Of a stretch of DNA of 37,321 nt, positions 24,938-33,077 are shown in pieces. Origin of the DNA: Lapidilactobacillus concavus DSM 17758 (lineage in GTDB: Bacteria; Bacillota; Bacilli; Lactobacillales; Lactobacillaceae); assembly GCF_001435835.1 (NCBI RefSeq), contig NZ_AZFX01000038.1:1-37321 (forward strand), in the 5' to 3' direction. The notes under the pieces are model-generated. The model saw only the letters and a list, made by a program, of their open reading frames with translations. It searched no databases and was not told the origin of the DNA. Position 1 is the first letter of the stretch. Every line of letters starts with the position of its first letter. A program made the translations under genes and the position numbers.

Positions 24938-27074
24938 AGTCACCTACTTCAAACTCAACAATGAGCTCAATCGACCGGTTAATGGTCAAATTCCGCTGAA
25001 TAAAGATCACGAGGCGCTAACTGCGTTTATTCACGAGAACGTCGAACCAAATACGAAATCTTTCGCTAATATCAACGAAAAAATTGATTGGTTAATCTCA
25101 GAAGACTACCTCGAACCCGAATTCATTCAAAATTATCGTCCCGAATTTATCGATAGCCTTTATCAAACACTGCTCAATCAAAACTTCACCTTCAAATCAT
25201 TCATGGCAGCCTACAAGTTTTACAATCAGTACGCGTTGAAAACCAACGACGGTGAACTTTATCTTGAGAATTTTGAAGCGCGTGTTCTCTTTAATGCGCT
25301 CTACTATGCAGATGGCAATGAAGCATTAGCCAGCAGGTTGGCAGACGAAATGATTCACCAGCGTTATCAACCTGCAACGCCGAGTTTCCTCAATGCTGGG
25401 CGCAAGCGTCGTGGCGAATTTGTTTCTTGTTTCCTGATTCAAATTACGGACGACATGAACAGTATTGGTCGAGGCATTAATAGCGCACTCCAGCTTTCCC
25501 GTATTGGCGGTGGCGTCGGTATTACACTTTCCAACTTGCGTGAAGCCGGCGCACCTATCAAGGGCATTAAAGGGGCATCGAGCGGCGTTTTGCCCGTCAT
25601 GAAGTTGCTCGAGGATAGTTTTTCTTATAGCAATCAATTAGGACAACGTCAAGGTGCTGGTGCCGTCTACCTAAACGTCTTCCATCCAGATATCATCAAT
25701 TTCCTATCTGCAAAAAAGGAAAACGCGGACGAAAAGATTCGTGTCAAGACGCTTTCGCTTGGTGTGATCGTGCCGGATAAATACTACGAACTGGTCCGTG
25801 AAAACAAGCCAATGTATCTGTTCAGTCCTTATGATGTTGAACGCGAATACGGCACACCATTCTCCTACATCGATATCACTCAAGAATATGATTGCTTGGT
25901 GGCTAATCCAAAAATTCGCCATTATCAGATTCAAGCGCGTGATCTCGAGAACGAAATCAGTAAATTACAACAAGAATCAGGCTATCCTTACATTCTCAAC
26001 ATCGATACCGTTAATCGTGAGAATCCAATTGATGGCAAAATTATCATGAGTAATCTCTGTTCTGAAATTCAGCAAGTCCAAGTCCCTTCAGTCATCAACG
26101 AACGCCAAGAGTATGAGCAACTCGGCACCGATGTCAGTTGTAATCTTGGTTCCACCAATATTCTCAATTTAATGGCGAGTCCAGACTTTGGCCGTTCCGT
26201 TCGTGCAATGACGCGTGCTCTGACCTTTATTTCAGATCATTCCGACATTGAAGCCGTCCCATCAATTGCGCACGGGAACCGACTCAGTCATTCGATTGGT
26301 CTTGGTGCGATGGGTCTGCATACCTTCCTTGCTAAGCACCAGATTGAATACGGCTCACCAGACTCACTCGAATTTACGAGCGTTTACTTCATGTTATTGA
26401 ATTACTGGACCCTCGTCGAGAGCAACCAGATTGCCAAGGAACGGCACGAAAGTTTCGCCAATTTTGAAAAATCCGACTACGCAAATGGTCGTTATTTCGA
26501 TAAATACCTCACGCATACTTATCAACCTCAATCTGCGAAGGTTCAAGACTTATTCAAAGATATCTTCGTTCCAGGTCCTGAAGACTGGGCACAACTCAAA
26601 GCTGCCGTTCAGAAGGACGGCCTTTACAATCAAAACCGTCTGGCTGTCGCGCCAACTGGTTCAATTTCGTACATCAATGACACAAGTGCTAGCCTGCATC
26701 CAATTACGCGTTTGATCGAAGAGCGAACTGAGAAGAAGAACGGCAAGCTGTACTTCCCTGCGCCCCTGCTCGATAACCAAACGCTACCATTCTACAAATC
26801 CGCTTATGACACCGATATGCGTAAAGTTGTCGATGTTTACGCCGCTGCCCAGCAACATATTGATCAAGGCATGAGCATGACCTTCTTCCTACGTTCAACG
26901 ATGCCAGAAGGATTGTACGAATGGAAAAACGAACCCGAACAAACGACCCGCGATTTAAGCATCCTTCGTAATTATGCTTACTATCAAGGAATCAAGTCGA
27001 TTTATTATGTTCGGACATTTACAGACAACTCGCAAGAAATCGGTAGTAACGATTGCGAAAGCTGTATTATTTAG
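24909..27074 (+). CDS. nrdE: Class Ib ribonucleotide reductase large subunit NrdE
   Basis: A 721-residue catalytic subunit that reduces NDPs to dNDPs. It has the N-terminal VTYFKLNNELNRPVNGQIPLNKD typical of NrdE (the ATP-cone is absent), SCFLIQITDDMNSIGRG with the first active-site Cys, NLCSEI with the radical Cys and Glu, CNLGS, and the C-terminal redox pair in NDCESCII. The frame is open further upstream inside nrdI, but the family N-terminus and an AAGGTGG site 9 nt upstream point to the TTG at 24909. This gives a 29-nt overlap with nrdI. Confidence 0.95.
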   Translation: MGLKQLNINEVTYFKLNNELNRPVNGQIPLNKDHEALTAFIHENVEPNTKSFANINEKIDWLISEDYLEPEFIQNYRPEFIDSLYQTLLNQNFTFKSFMAAYKFYNQYALKTNDGELYLENFEARVLFNALYYADGNEALASRLADEMIHQRYQPATPSFLNAGRKRRGEFVSCFLIQITDDMNSIGRGINSALQLSRIGGGVGITLSNLREAGAPIKGIKGASSGVLPVMKLLEDSFSYSNQLGQRQGAGAVYLNVFHPDIINFLSAKKENADEKIRVKTLSLGVIVPDKYYELVRENKPMYLFSPYDVEREYGTPFSYIDITQEYDCLVANPKIRHYQIQARDLENEISKLQQESGYPYILNIDTVNRENPIDGKIIMSNLCSEIQQVQVPSVINERQEYEQLGTDVSCNLGSTNILNLMASPDFGRSVRAMTRALTFISDHSDIEAVPSIAHGNRLSHSIGLGAMGLHTFLAKHQIEYGSPDSLEFTSVYFMLLNYWTLVESNQIAKERHESFANFEKSDYANGRYFDKYLTHTYQPQSAKVQDLFKDIFVPGPEDWAQLKAAVQKDGLYNQNRLAVAPTGSISYINDTSASLHPITRLIEERTEKKNGKLYFPAPLLDNQTLPFYKSAYDTDMRKVVDVYAAAQQHIDQGMSMTFFLRSTMPEGLYEWKNEPEQTTRDLSILRNYAYYQGIKSIYYVRTFTDNSQEIGSNDCESCII

Positions 27075-27079
27075 GTGAG

Positions 27080-27120
27080 TCATCTTTTTAATCACGATTC
27101 AATCGTTGATCAAAAGATGA
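27080..27120 (+). other. Hairpin between nrdE and nrdF
   Basis: TCATCTTTT / AAAAGATGA forms a 9-bp stem with further pairing in the loop (CGAT/ATCG), placed between the nrdE stop and the nrdF ribosome site. It has no T-run, so processing or transcript stability is more likely than termination. Confidence 0.55.
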
Positions 27121-27146
27121 TCTGATCATTCATAAAGGAGTGCAAC

Positions 27147-28112
27147 ATGGTTAAAACTTACTACAAAGCAATCAACTGGAATGCCATTGAAGACGCCATT
27201 GATAAGGCAACTTGGGAAAAGCTAACTGAACAATTCTGGCTGGACACACGAATCCCACTTTCTAATGACCTCGATGATTGGCGGACCTTAAGTGCCCCCG
27301 AGAAAAAAGTCGTCGATCATGTTTTTGGTGGGCTGACGCTGCTAGATACCCTGCAATCACAAGATGGCATTGATCAGTTGCGGAAAGATATTCGCACCCC
27401 GCAAGAAATGGCCGTCTTCAACAATATTCAGTTCATGGAATCTGTTCACGCAAAGAGCTACTCGTCGATTTTTAGTACCCTTTGCTCTGCCGATGAGATT
27501 GATGAAATCTTCGACTGGACGAATCACAACGAATTCTTACAGAAGAAAGCCGAGAAGGTCAACGAAATTTACCAAAACGGTACGCCTTTAGAGAAAAAAG
27601 TGGCCAGCGTCTTTCTGGAAACCTTCTTGTTCTACTCAGGTTTCTACACGCCACTGTATTACCTGGGTAACAATAAGTTGGCCAACGTGGCCGAAATTAT
27701 CAAGTTGATCATCCGCGATGAATCCGTTCATGGCACCTATATTGGCTACAAGTTCCAACTTGGCTTTAAAGAGCTCTCAGAGGACGAACAGGCGACCTTT
27801 ACGGATTGGATGTATAACTTACTGTATGACCTCTACGACAACGAGGAACGCTATACAGAGGGCCTTTACGATGAAGTTGGCTGGACAGACGAAGTCAAAA
27901 CTTTCTTGCGCTATAACGCCAATAAAGCGCTGATGAATCTCGGTCAAAATCCGCTCTTCCCAGATACTGCGGACGATGTTAATCCAATCGTAATGAACGG
28001 TCTCTCAACTGGAACCGCGAACCACGACTTCTTCTCGCAGGTTGGGAATGGTTATCTGTTAGGTCACGTTGCGGCAATGAATGATCAAGATTACGACATT
28101 GGTAGAAAATAA
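27147..28112 (+). CDS. nrdF: Class Ib ribonucleotide reductase small subunit NrdF
   Basis: A 321-residue radical-generating subunit. The metal ligands and radical Tyr are in place: Asp in TLLDTLQS, Glu and His in FMESVHAKSYSSIF (with the Tyr), Glu in FLETFLFYSGF, and Glu/His in IRDESVHGTYIGYK. It holds the Mn2 or Fe2 tyrosyl radical that starts catalysis in NrdE. AAAGGAG precedes the ATG. It is the last gene of the operon and ends before a terminator. Confidence 0.95.
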   Translation: MVKTYYKAINWNAIEDAIDKATWEKLTEQFWLDTRIPLSNDLDDWRTLSAPEKKVVDHVFGGLTLLDTLQSQDGIDQLRKDIRTPQEMAVFNNIQFMESVHAKSYSSIFSTLCSADEIDEIFDWTNHNEFLQKKAEKVNEIYQNGTPLEKKVASVFLETFLFYSGFYTPLYYLGNNKLANVAEIIKLIIRDESVHGTYIGYKFQLGFKELSEDEQATFTDWMYNLLYDLYDNEERYTEGLYDEVGWTDEVKTFLRYNANKALMNLGQNPLFPDTADDVNPIVMNGLSTGTANHDFFSQVGNGYLLGHVAAMNDQDYDIGRK

Positions 28113-28116
28113 CCAA

Positions 28117-28157
28117 CAAAAAAACTGCAGGATGTCATGACATCCTACAATTTTTTT
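28117..28157 (+). terminator. Terminator of the nrdHIEF operon
   Basis: The perfect palindrome GGATGTCATGACATCC, extended by flanking pairs, lies between A-rich and seven-T stretches directly after nrdF. Confidence 0.88.
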
Positions 28158-28212
28158 GGATATCATGACGTATGACGACTAGAAATATTGTAAAATAAAG
28201 ACACACAAATCG

Positions 28213-28241
28213 TTGACGTCCTCGCCTCTGTCAGCGATAAA
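28213..28241 (+). promoter_or_regulatory. Candidate promoter of the glycosylasparaginase pseudogene
   Basis: TTGACG (5/6), 17-nt spacer, GATAAA (4/6), 22 nt before the presumed start codon. Confidence 0.45.
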
Positions 28242-28263
28242 CTGCTAAAACGAGGTTATAACT

Positions 28264-29164
28264 ATGACATACGCAATGATTGGCAAATGGTATTAGATGG
28301 CGTCACACAAGGATTAGAACAGCTCGCTACTGGAAGAAAGAGTGGCGATGCAGTCGAGCTAGGGATTCAAGCCGTTGAGAATGAACCCCACTTTAAATCA
28401 GTTGGTTTTGGCGGTTTGCCAACGCCGAAGGTGAAGTTGAAACCGACGCTGCTTACATGAACGGCAGCACTTTTGCCGTCGGTGCGGTTGCTGGGCTCAA
28501 GGGTTATGCGAACCCCATCAGTATTGCCCGTCGGTTGAGCCATGAACGCTTCAATAACTTTCTCGTCGGCAATGGTGCCAGTCAATTCGCCAGCGAACAG
28601 CACTTCACAGCCAAAAACATGTTAACGGCGGAATCAAAACAAGTTTGGGAAGCACGAGTCGCTGAAGTTAAAGCAAAGCATCTAAGCCCCTATGCTGGTC
28701 ACGATAAGGTCAGCATGATTGCACTGGATCATCAACAACAAATGACCGTCGGTACCTCAACCTCAGGACTTTTCATGAAACATCCCGGGCGTTCCGGGGA
28801 CTCACCACTTCCTGGGGCTGGCTATTACGCCGACAGTCTGATTGGCGCAGCCACTGCAACCGGACTCGGCGAAGATCTCATGAAGCGACCACTCAGCTAC
28901 GAAATCGTACGTTTAATGGGAACCGGCCTATCTCCACAAGCCGCTTGTGACCAAGCCGTCTACCCATTCATCAAAGATTTACGCCAAAGATTTGGCAAAG
29001 CAGGTGAATTATCCTACATCGCAATGAACAACGAAGGAGAATGGGGCATTGCCACCAATGTCGAGTTCACGTTCGCAGTAGGAGACGAAAACCACCCAGC
29101 AAAAGCCTACATCGCCTACCCAAATGAAAACAAAACAAAAGCAACATACAAAGTAATAGAATAG
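28264..29164 (+). pseudogene. Glycosylasparaginase-type Ntn hydrolase, frameshifted and without its nucleophile
   Basis: The joined frames read as an N4-(beta-N-acetylglucosaminyl)-L-asparaginase, about 300 residues. MTYAMI is followed by a shift near 28280, then WQMVLDGVTQGLEQLATG, a second shift near 28425 (one base missing in LPNAEGEVETDAAYMNG), then the long frame from 28457. The autocleavage site, normally HDT with Thr as the new N-terminal nucleophile, reads YAGHDKVSM, so Thr is replaced by Lys (AAG; ACG needs one change). Downstream family blocks GTSTSG, HPGRSGDSPLPGAG and ATGLGEDLMK are kept. Even without the frameshifts the enzyme would be inactive. The family normally removes GlcNAc-Asn from glycoprotein fragments. 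Confidence 0.85.
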
Positions 29165-29552
29165 AGCGTGGAACAAGGCGTTCTGTCATTGAGCATTAAC
29201 GTTAAATCCATTATGATTCGACTAGAATCATAACGGATTTGTTGTTAAGCGGAAATGACTGCCTTGTGCAACGCGTTTAGAGCGTGGACTCAAGCGGGTA
29301 GCTTCTGAGCATTAGCCTAGGTGAACGTAAGAGCTGCGTAGCAGAGCGTCGTTCAACGTAGCTAAGCGCAGGAAGCTGCTTGAGGTAACGCGTTTAGAGC
29401 GTGGACTTCCACGAGTTGAATTTGAGGATTAACATGATTAAAGCCCGAATCTCGCACCTAAGATTCGAGCCTTAATTGTGTTAACCGCAGAATTCAGTGG
29501 AAGGTAACGCGTTTAGAGCGTGGAACCAGGCGTTCTGTCATTGAGCATTAAC
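29163..29552 (+). repeat. Tandem array of about 117-bp structured repeat units (three full, one partial)
   Basis: The decamer AGAGCGTGGA starts each unit at 29163, 29279, 29396 and 29515 (periods 116, 117, 119). Internal units are joined by AACGCGTTT before it. Each full unit folds the same way: an outer 7-bp stem (ACAAGGC/GCCTTGT, CTCAAGC/GCTTGAG, CTTCCAC/GTGGAAG), an internal stem around TGAGCATTA / TAAGCG, and a long variable inner hairpin. The stems differ between units but stay paired, and the third unit reads GGATTA / TAACCG, a compensatory change. The fourth unit keeps only its first 38 nt, almost identical to unit 1. The array starts at the stop codon of the pseudogene and ends in a terminator. 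No coding frame is visible. Confidence 0.82.
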
Positions 29553-29555
29553 GAT

Positions 29556-29602
29556 AATATCCCTCAAGGGCGGTTGATCAGCCGCCCTGAGGGATATTTT
29601 TG
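29556..29602 (+). terminator. Strong terminator after the repeat array
   Basis: AATATCCCTCAAGGGCGG pairs with CCGCCCTGAGGGATATT (one bulge), followed by TTTTT on the plus strand. The U-tract is on the array side, so it fits plus-strand transcription through the array; it may also serve the convergent PF06541 gene. Confidence 0.85.
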
Positions 29603-29622
29603 ACTTATTAGCGAAACCTAAA

Positions 29623-30411
29623 TTACTTTTTCCGTTTGCTGTCTGCTTTTAAGGCAGTCACTAATTCTTTGATTTCATCAACTCGCGCAGTTACATTTTT
29701 CACGCGCATATTGGGAAAACTATCCAATAAACGTCGTTGACCATAACTCAAATTGGAAAGATGAGCAGCAATCTTAGGATTATCGTGCAACCGTTGTTCC
29801 CAATTTTCCTGAAGGGTGTGTTTAACTTGGTCGGCTTCAGTGACTAAAAATCCCTTGCGCTCTTCAATTGCGAGGTTCAACTTCTCCATACGCTGACGGA
29901 ACGACTGCAAGTTGGCTAAGGTGAAGCCGAGATCAAAGGACATCATTGCGATGAGTACCACGGGTAAAAGGAGGCCGAATCTTGCACCGATGACATCGAC
30001 CCATCGCAAGACTTGTGGTTGCACAAACTTGACGATCACAACGCAACAGATGCCCCAGAAAATTGAAACTGGCAATGCAACACGGCCTTGGATATTGAGC
30101 GGAACCTGCTCATAATTCCACCATTTCGTGTGAAATAAACGCTCAAGAAGCGATCCAGTCAGATATTCCAGGATGGTTACCACAATTGTTGCCGAAATAA
30201 AAAGCAACCACCAAGTCTGTTGCCACGGCCGCAACAAATAGAGTACCGACAGCACAGCAAAGCCATAGATTGGCGTAATTGGACCGACTAAAAATCCGGT
30301 GTCCACAAATTTATGCCGTTTGAAAGCAGCCAGCAAGGTTTCCCAGAGCCAACCTAGAAACGCATAAGCAAAGAATTGTAGGCTTACTTCAATGAACGTT
30401 TGAGGATTCAT
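29623..30411 (-). CDS. PF06541-type (CmpB/putative ABC transporter type IV) membrane protein
   Basis: A 262-residue membrane protein. The N-terminal half has about five membrane segments with the family marks FFAYAFLGWLWETLLA, VDTGFLVGPITPIYGFAVL, LEYLTGSLLERLFHTKWWNY and GRVALPVSIFWG. The C-terminal part (about 170-262) is a charged helical cytoplasmic tail (QRMEKLNLAIEERKG). The family is annotated as putative ABC permease, but its role is unproven. Its ATG overlaps the stop of the upstream lysine-rich protein gene by 4 nt (ATGA), so the two are coupled. Confidence 0.85.
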   Translation of the reverse strand: MNPQTFIEVSLQFFAYAFLGWLWETLLAAFKRHKFVDTGFLVGPITPIYGFAVLSVLYLLRPWQQTWWLLFISATIVVTILEYLTGSLLERLFHTKWWNYEQVPLNIQGRVALPVSIFWGICCVVIVKFVQPQVLRWVDVIGARFGLLLPVVLIAMMSFDLGFTLANLQSFRQRMEKLNLAIEERKGFLVTEADQVKHTLQENWEQRLHDNPKIAAHLSNLSYGQRRLLDSFPNMRVKNVTARVDEIKELVTALKADSKRKK

Positions 30412-31085
30412 CTACTTCTCCGTTTTAGAAGTGGCTTTTTTGCCGTTGCTTTCTTCTTTGTCGTGCTGGTTTTCGTCGTCTTTTTCGACGTTGTTGTTTT
30501 CTTAGAGGTGGCTTTTTCAGCAGTCGCCGTTTTCGTGGTGCGCTTCTTTGCCGTCGACTTCTTCGCTGTTGTTTTCTTTTTAGTTGCCGTTTTTTTCGTT
30601 GTTGCCTCCGTTACAGCAGCTGCTGGTTGCAGTGCGGGCGGATTCTTGTAATGATCTTCAACAACCGCCCACTTCTCGGATAACATCGTGGCTAATCTCT
30701 CAGCGGAAAATTCTGCGTCGCTATCTGCGAAATAGTCGATGTGTAGTTTGGAAACATTAATGAACTCGGAACGCGTCACCAAATAAACTTTTAAGGTGAC
30801 CGGTGCTGTTTCATCTGTGAAAAATTGATTGGCTTTTTTTGCATCCACCATTGGTAAATTGATTGGACTCATTTCTAAGCTAAAAGTAACCGCGGGTGCA
30901 GCGACAACTTCGTAGCTGGAAAAACCTATTCTGCCTTCATCCAATAATTCTTGCAACGACTGAATCAGGGCGGTTGCTAACTGTGCAACGCTAGTGGGTT
31001 CTGCGGTGTAGTTGCCAGAAACAACTCGGCGTTCAGGTTCGTTGTCTTTCAAATAAGCTTGATACTGCTCGACTGATATTTCCAT
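30408..31085 (-). CDS. Hypothetical protein with lysine-rich, histone-H1-like tail
   Basis: A 225-residue protein I do not recognise. The first 150 residues form a soluble mixed alpha/beta domain (MEISVEQYQAYLKDNEPERRVVSG..., VTFSLEMSPINLPMVDAKKANQFF, VTLKVYLVTRSEFINVSKLHIDYF). The last 70 or so are low-complexity repeats of AKK, TTKK and TSKK, ending RRSR, strongly basic like bacterial histone-H1-like tails. ATG 31085 has GAGGAG 7 nt upstream and is preferred over the earlier in-frame start. It overlaps the PF06541 gene by 4 nt. The tail could bind nucleic acid, polyphosphate or the wall; this is inference. Confidence 0.78.
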   Translation of the reverse strand: MEISVEQYQAYLKDNEPERRVVSGNYTAEPTSVAQLATALIQSLQELLDEGRIGFSSYEVVAAPAVTFSLEMSPINLPMVDAKKANQFFTDETAPVTLKVYLVTRSEFINVSKLHIDYFADSDAEFSAERLATMLSEKWAVVEDHYKNPPALQPAAAVTEATTKKTATKKKTTAKKSTAKKRTTKTATAEKATSKKTTTSKKTTKTSTTKKKATAKKPLLKRRSR

Positions 31086-31119
31086 ATTCAGACTCCTCGT
31101 ATTATTCTGAGTCAATCAT

Positions 31120-31147
31120 AACATAGACCCACAAATAAATCGGTCAA
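31120..31147 (-). promoter_or_regulatory. Promoter of the lysine-tail/PF06541 operon
   Basis: TTGACC (5/6), 16-nt spacer and TATGTT (4/6) lie about 35 nt before the start codon. Confidence 0.5.
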
Positions 31148-31241
31148 AAAAGCGAGTACACAAAAAAATTGACGATTATTGTAACACTCACATCTATAGC
31201 GTTCACCGGTTAACCAATGGCTGAAAGCTTAATATGAACGG

Positions 31242-31727
31242 TTAATACAATTCATACTTCTCATAACGCCGTTTTGTTGGCAGATAGGCAGCGTAAACGA
31301 GTTTGAGATTTTTCGGAGTCATGCCGTTAATTTCTGCAGTCAATTCGACGCGGTTATTCCCATTCTTGAGTGCTATTTCTGGCTGCCGATTCACACGAAT
31401 CTTATAAAATTGATCGATTTCACTATTCGCCGTATCAATCAAGAACCAATTTTGCGGACGCAGCTTACTGTCTTGTTGTGCATTGACTGTTAAGGTATAA
31501 GTTATCGTTTGGCGCTTTAAATTAAGCTGCTGCTTATTCAGCGTTGCCGTAAACTGGCCTTTAATTTCGAAATGATGTCCTGAAACATCAACAACTTTTA
31601 GGTCATCATACGCCGATCTACGCCCATGTCCGCTGATTCCAAAAATAATCAAGCCAACAATAATTATTCCTAGCATAAGACTGACTATCTGGGCGATATG
31701 TTGCTTCAGAAACGTGCCGTTCATCAT
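31242..31727 (-). CDS. Small membrane-anchored protein of the ABC operon
   Basis: A 161-residue protein with one N-terminal membrane segment (IVSLMLGIIIVGLIIFGISG) and an extracellular domain of about 120 residues with alternating beta strands (HHFEIKGQFTATLNKQQLNL, IALKNGNNRVELTAEING). I do not recognise the family. GGAGG lies 9 nt before the ATG. It is the last gene of the operon behind the ABC ATPase, so an accessory or sensor subunit outside the membrane is plausible. Confidence 0.75.
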   Translation of the reverse strand: MMNGTFLKQHIAQIVSLMLGIIIVGLIIFGISGHGRRSAYDDLKVVDVSGHHFEIKGQFTATLNKQQLNLKRQTITYTLTVNAQQDSKLRPQNWFLIDTANSEIDQFYKIRVNRQPEIALKNGNNRVELTAEINGMTPKNLKLVYAAYLPTKRRYEKYELY

Positions 31728-31761
31728 TAGGAAAGTCCTCCCCTGTGTGCGCTAAGTCATG

Positions 31762-32400
31762 TCATTCCTCGCTAGCAGTCACTTCTCCCGCGCTCACTTC
31801 CAAGATTCGGTCAGTCACATCATTTAAGAATGTCTCATCATGACTCGTGATAATCAACGTCTTGTGTTGCCCCCACAGCTCAGAAAATAGTTCCCGCAAA
31901 AACAGTTGCCCTTTTTTATCTATGCCATTCGTGGGTTCGTCAAAAATCATCGTCGGCTCATTGTTGATCAGCGCTGCAGCTAAACTGACGCGTTGCTTCA
32001 TCCCCAGTGAGAAAAACTTGATTGGGCGTCGATCATCTGGATTCAGTTCGACACGAATCAGTGCCTCTCGAATCACTTGGCGATTGAGTTCATGATCTGT
32101 TGTCAGCACGATGAGTTCAAGATTCTTAGTCGCAGAAAAATTAGGCAACAACGCCTCCTCACCCAGCGAGAATCCAATCGCTGTCGCAAACAGCGTCTTT
32201 GCACGATTAGGGACGCCATTTACCAAAACCTCGCCACTTGAAGGACGCACAAAACCTAGAATAGTTTTCAAAATAATTGTTTTGCCGGAACCATTTGGAC
32301 CGTTCAATCCTAATGATTCGCCATCTTTGATCTCAAGCGAAACGTGACGTAATATTTCACGGTGGGATAGCGTTTTTGAAACATCTTTTAATTCAATCAT
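31762..32400 (-). CDS. ABC transporter ATP-binding protein
   Basis: A 212-residue ATPase with Walker A GPNGSGKT (residues 34-41), signature FSLGMKQR, Walker B MIFDEPTNGID and H-loop ITSHD. ATG 32400 with GAGG 6 nt upstream is preferred over the frame start at 32412, which lies within the upstream gene. The signature SLGMKQR is typical of ATPases working with ABC-2-type exporters (drug, bacteriocin or polymer). It energises the membrane subunits encoded directly upstream. Confidence 0.93.
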   Translation of the reverse strand: MIELKDVSKTLSHREILRHVSLEIKDGESLGLNGPNGSGKTIILKTILGFVRPSSGEVLVNGVPNRAKTLFATAIGFSLGEEALLPNFSATKNLELIVLTTDHELNRQVIREALIRVELNPDDRRPIKFFSLGMKQRVSLAAALINNEPTMIFDEPTNGIDKKGQLFLRELFSELWGQHKTLIITSHDETFLNDVTDRILEVSAGEVTASEE

Positions 32401-32408
32401 TTCACACC

Positions 32409-33077
32409 TCATAATGTGTAATCGATCCGGTTAAACGCCCAACGAACAAGTACGAGCAGTCCGCCTAAAATCAAGCACAATTCAAACAGCCCCACCCAAA
32501 CGTCAGGAACTGAAAATCGTGCGATCATCGTTAAGTTTAAGAAGGAAATATCACCCGAAAAAACATTAAATACACTCAAAATCAAACCGACCAAAATAAC
32601 CATAGTCGGCTTGAACAGGACAGCTAATAAACTATAGATACTATTTATGAACAAAAGATGGAGGCCAAAGTAGCTCCAAAACAGTGCATGATTGAGAAAG
32701 ATAAAGCTCGCTAATCCATAGCTGATCCAAATCAGCAGGCTAAAGCTGCCGACAATGAGTAAATTGTCGAGTAAGTAATGATTTAGTGAGACTCTCGGAG
32801 ATAAGATGATATCATGACGAAACAAGCGTCTTGACGATTCACCCATAATCAGCAATGGCATGATCAGCTGAATCAACCAATAATATGGAACACTCTTTGG
32901 TAGCGCCGTGATCGAAATCCCGTAGAAAACGGAACGACCGCCCGCAATGACCATCAGCAAAATGGGAACGATCAGCAGTAAAAGACGAAACTTAGGTCGA
33001 CCGTAAAATAGGCACGCGTTTCGCTTGAGCACCATCAAATTTTTCGGATTAAAAAATCCTTCTGATTGAGACACCAT
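32409..33077 (-). CDS. ABC-associated membrane subunit 1
   Basis: A 222-residue protein with about six membrane segments after a cytoplasmic N-terminus (FNPKNLMVLKRNACLFYGRPKFR). Segments include LLLLIVPILLMVIAGG, WLIQLIMPLLIMG and LCLILGGLLVLVRWAF. No clear EAA loop or FtsX domain is present. It resembles ABC-2-type permeases in size and layout, but I cannot name a family. It starts 43 nt inside the preceding gene and ends just before the ATPase start, so translation is coupled. Confidence 0.78.
   Translation of the reverse strand: MVSQSEGFFNPKNLMVLKRNACLFYGRPKFRLLLLIVPILLMVIAGGRSVFYGISITALPKSVPYYWLIQLIMPLLIMGESSRRLFRHDIILSPRVSLNHYLLDNLLIVGSFSLLIWISYGLASFIFLNHALFWSYFGLHLLFINSIYSLLAVLFKPTMVILVGLILSVFNVFSGDISFLNLTMIARFSVPDVWVGLFELCLILGGLLVLVRWAFNRIDYTL

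Noticed and set aside
29163-29552. CRISPR array
   Set aside because: The units are 116-119 bp with internally paired, variable sequence and only about 20 conserved bases at the joints. Repeat and spacer lengths do not fit a CRISPR and no cas gene is nearby.
30400-30651. Hydrophobic 83-codon open frame on the plus strand
   Set aside because: It is the complement of the AAG/ACT-rich lysine tail of the gene on the other strand, which yields artificial Phe/Val runs. No ribosome site.
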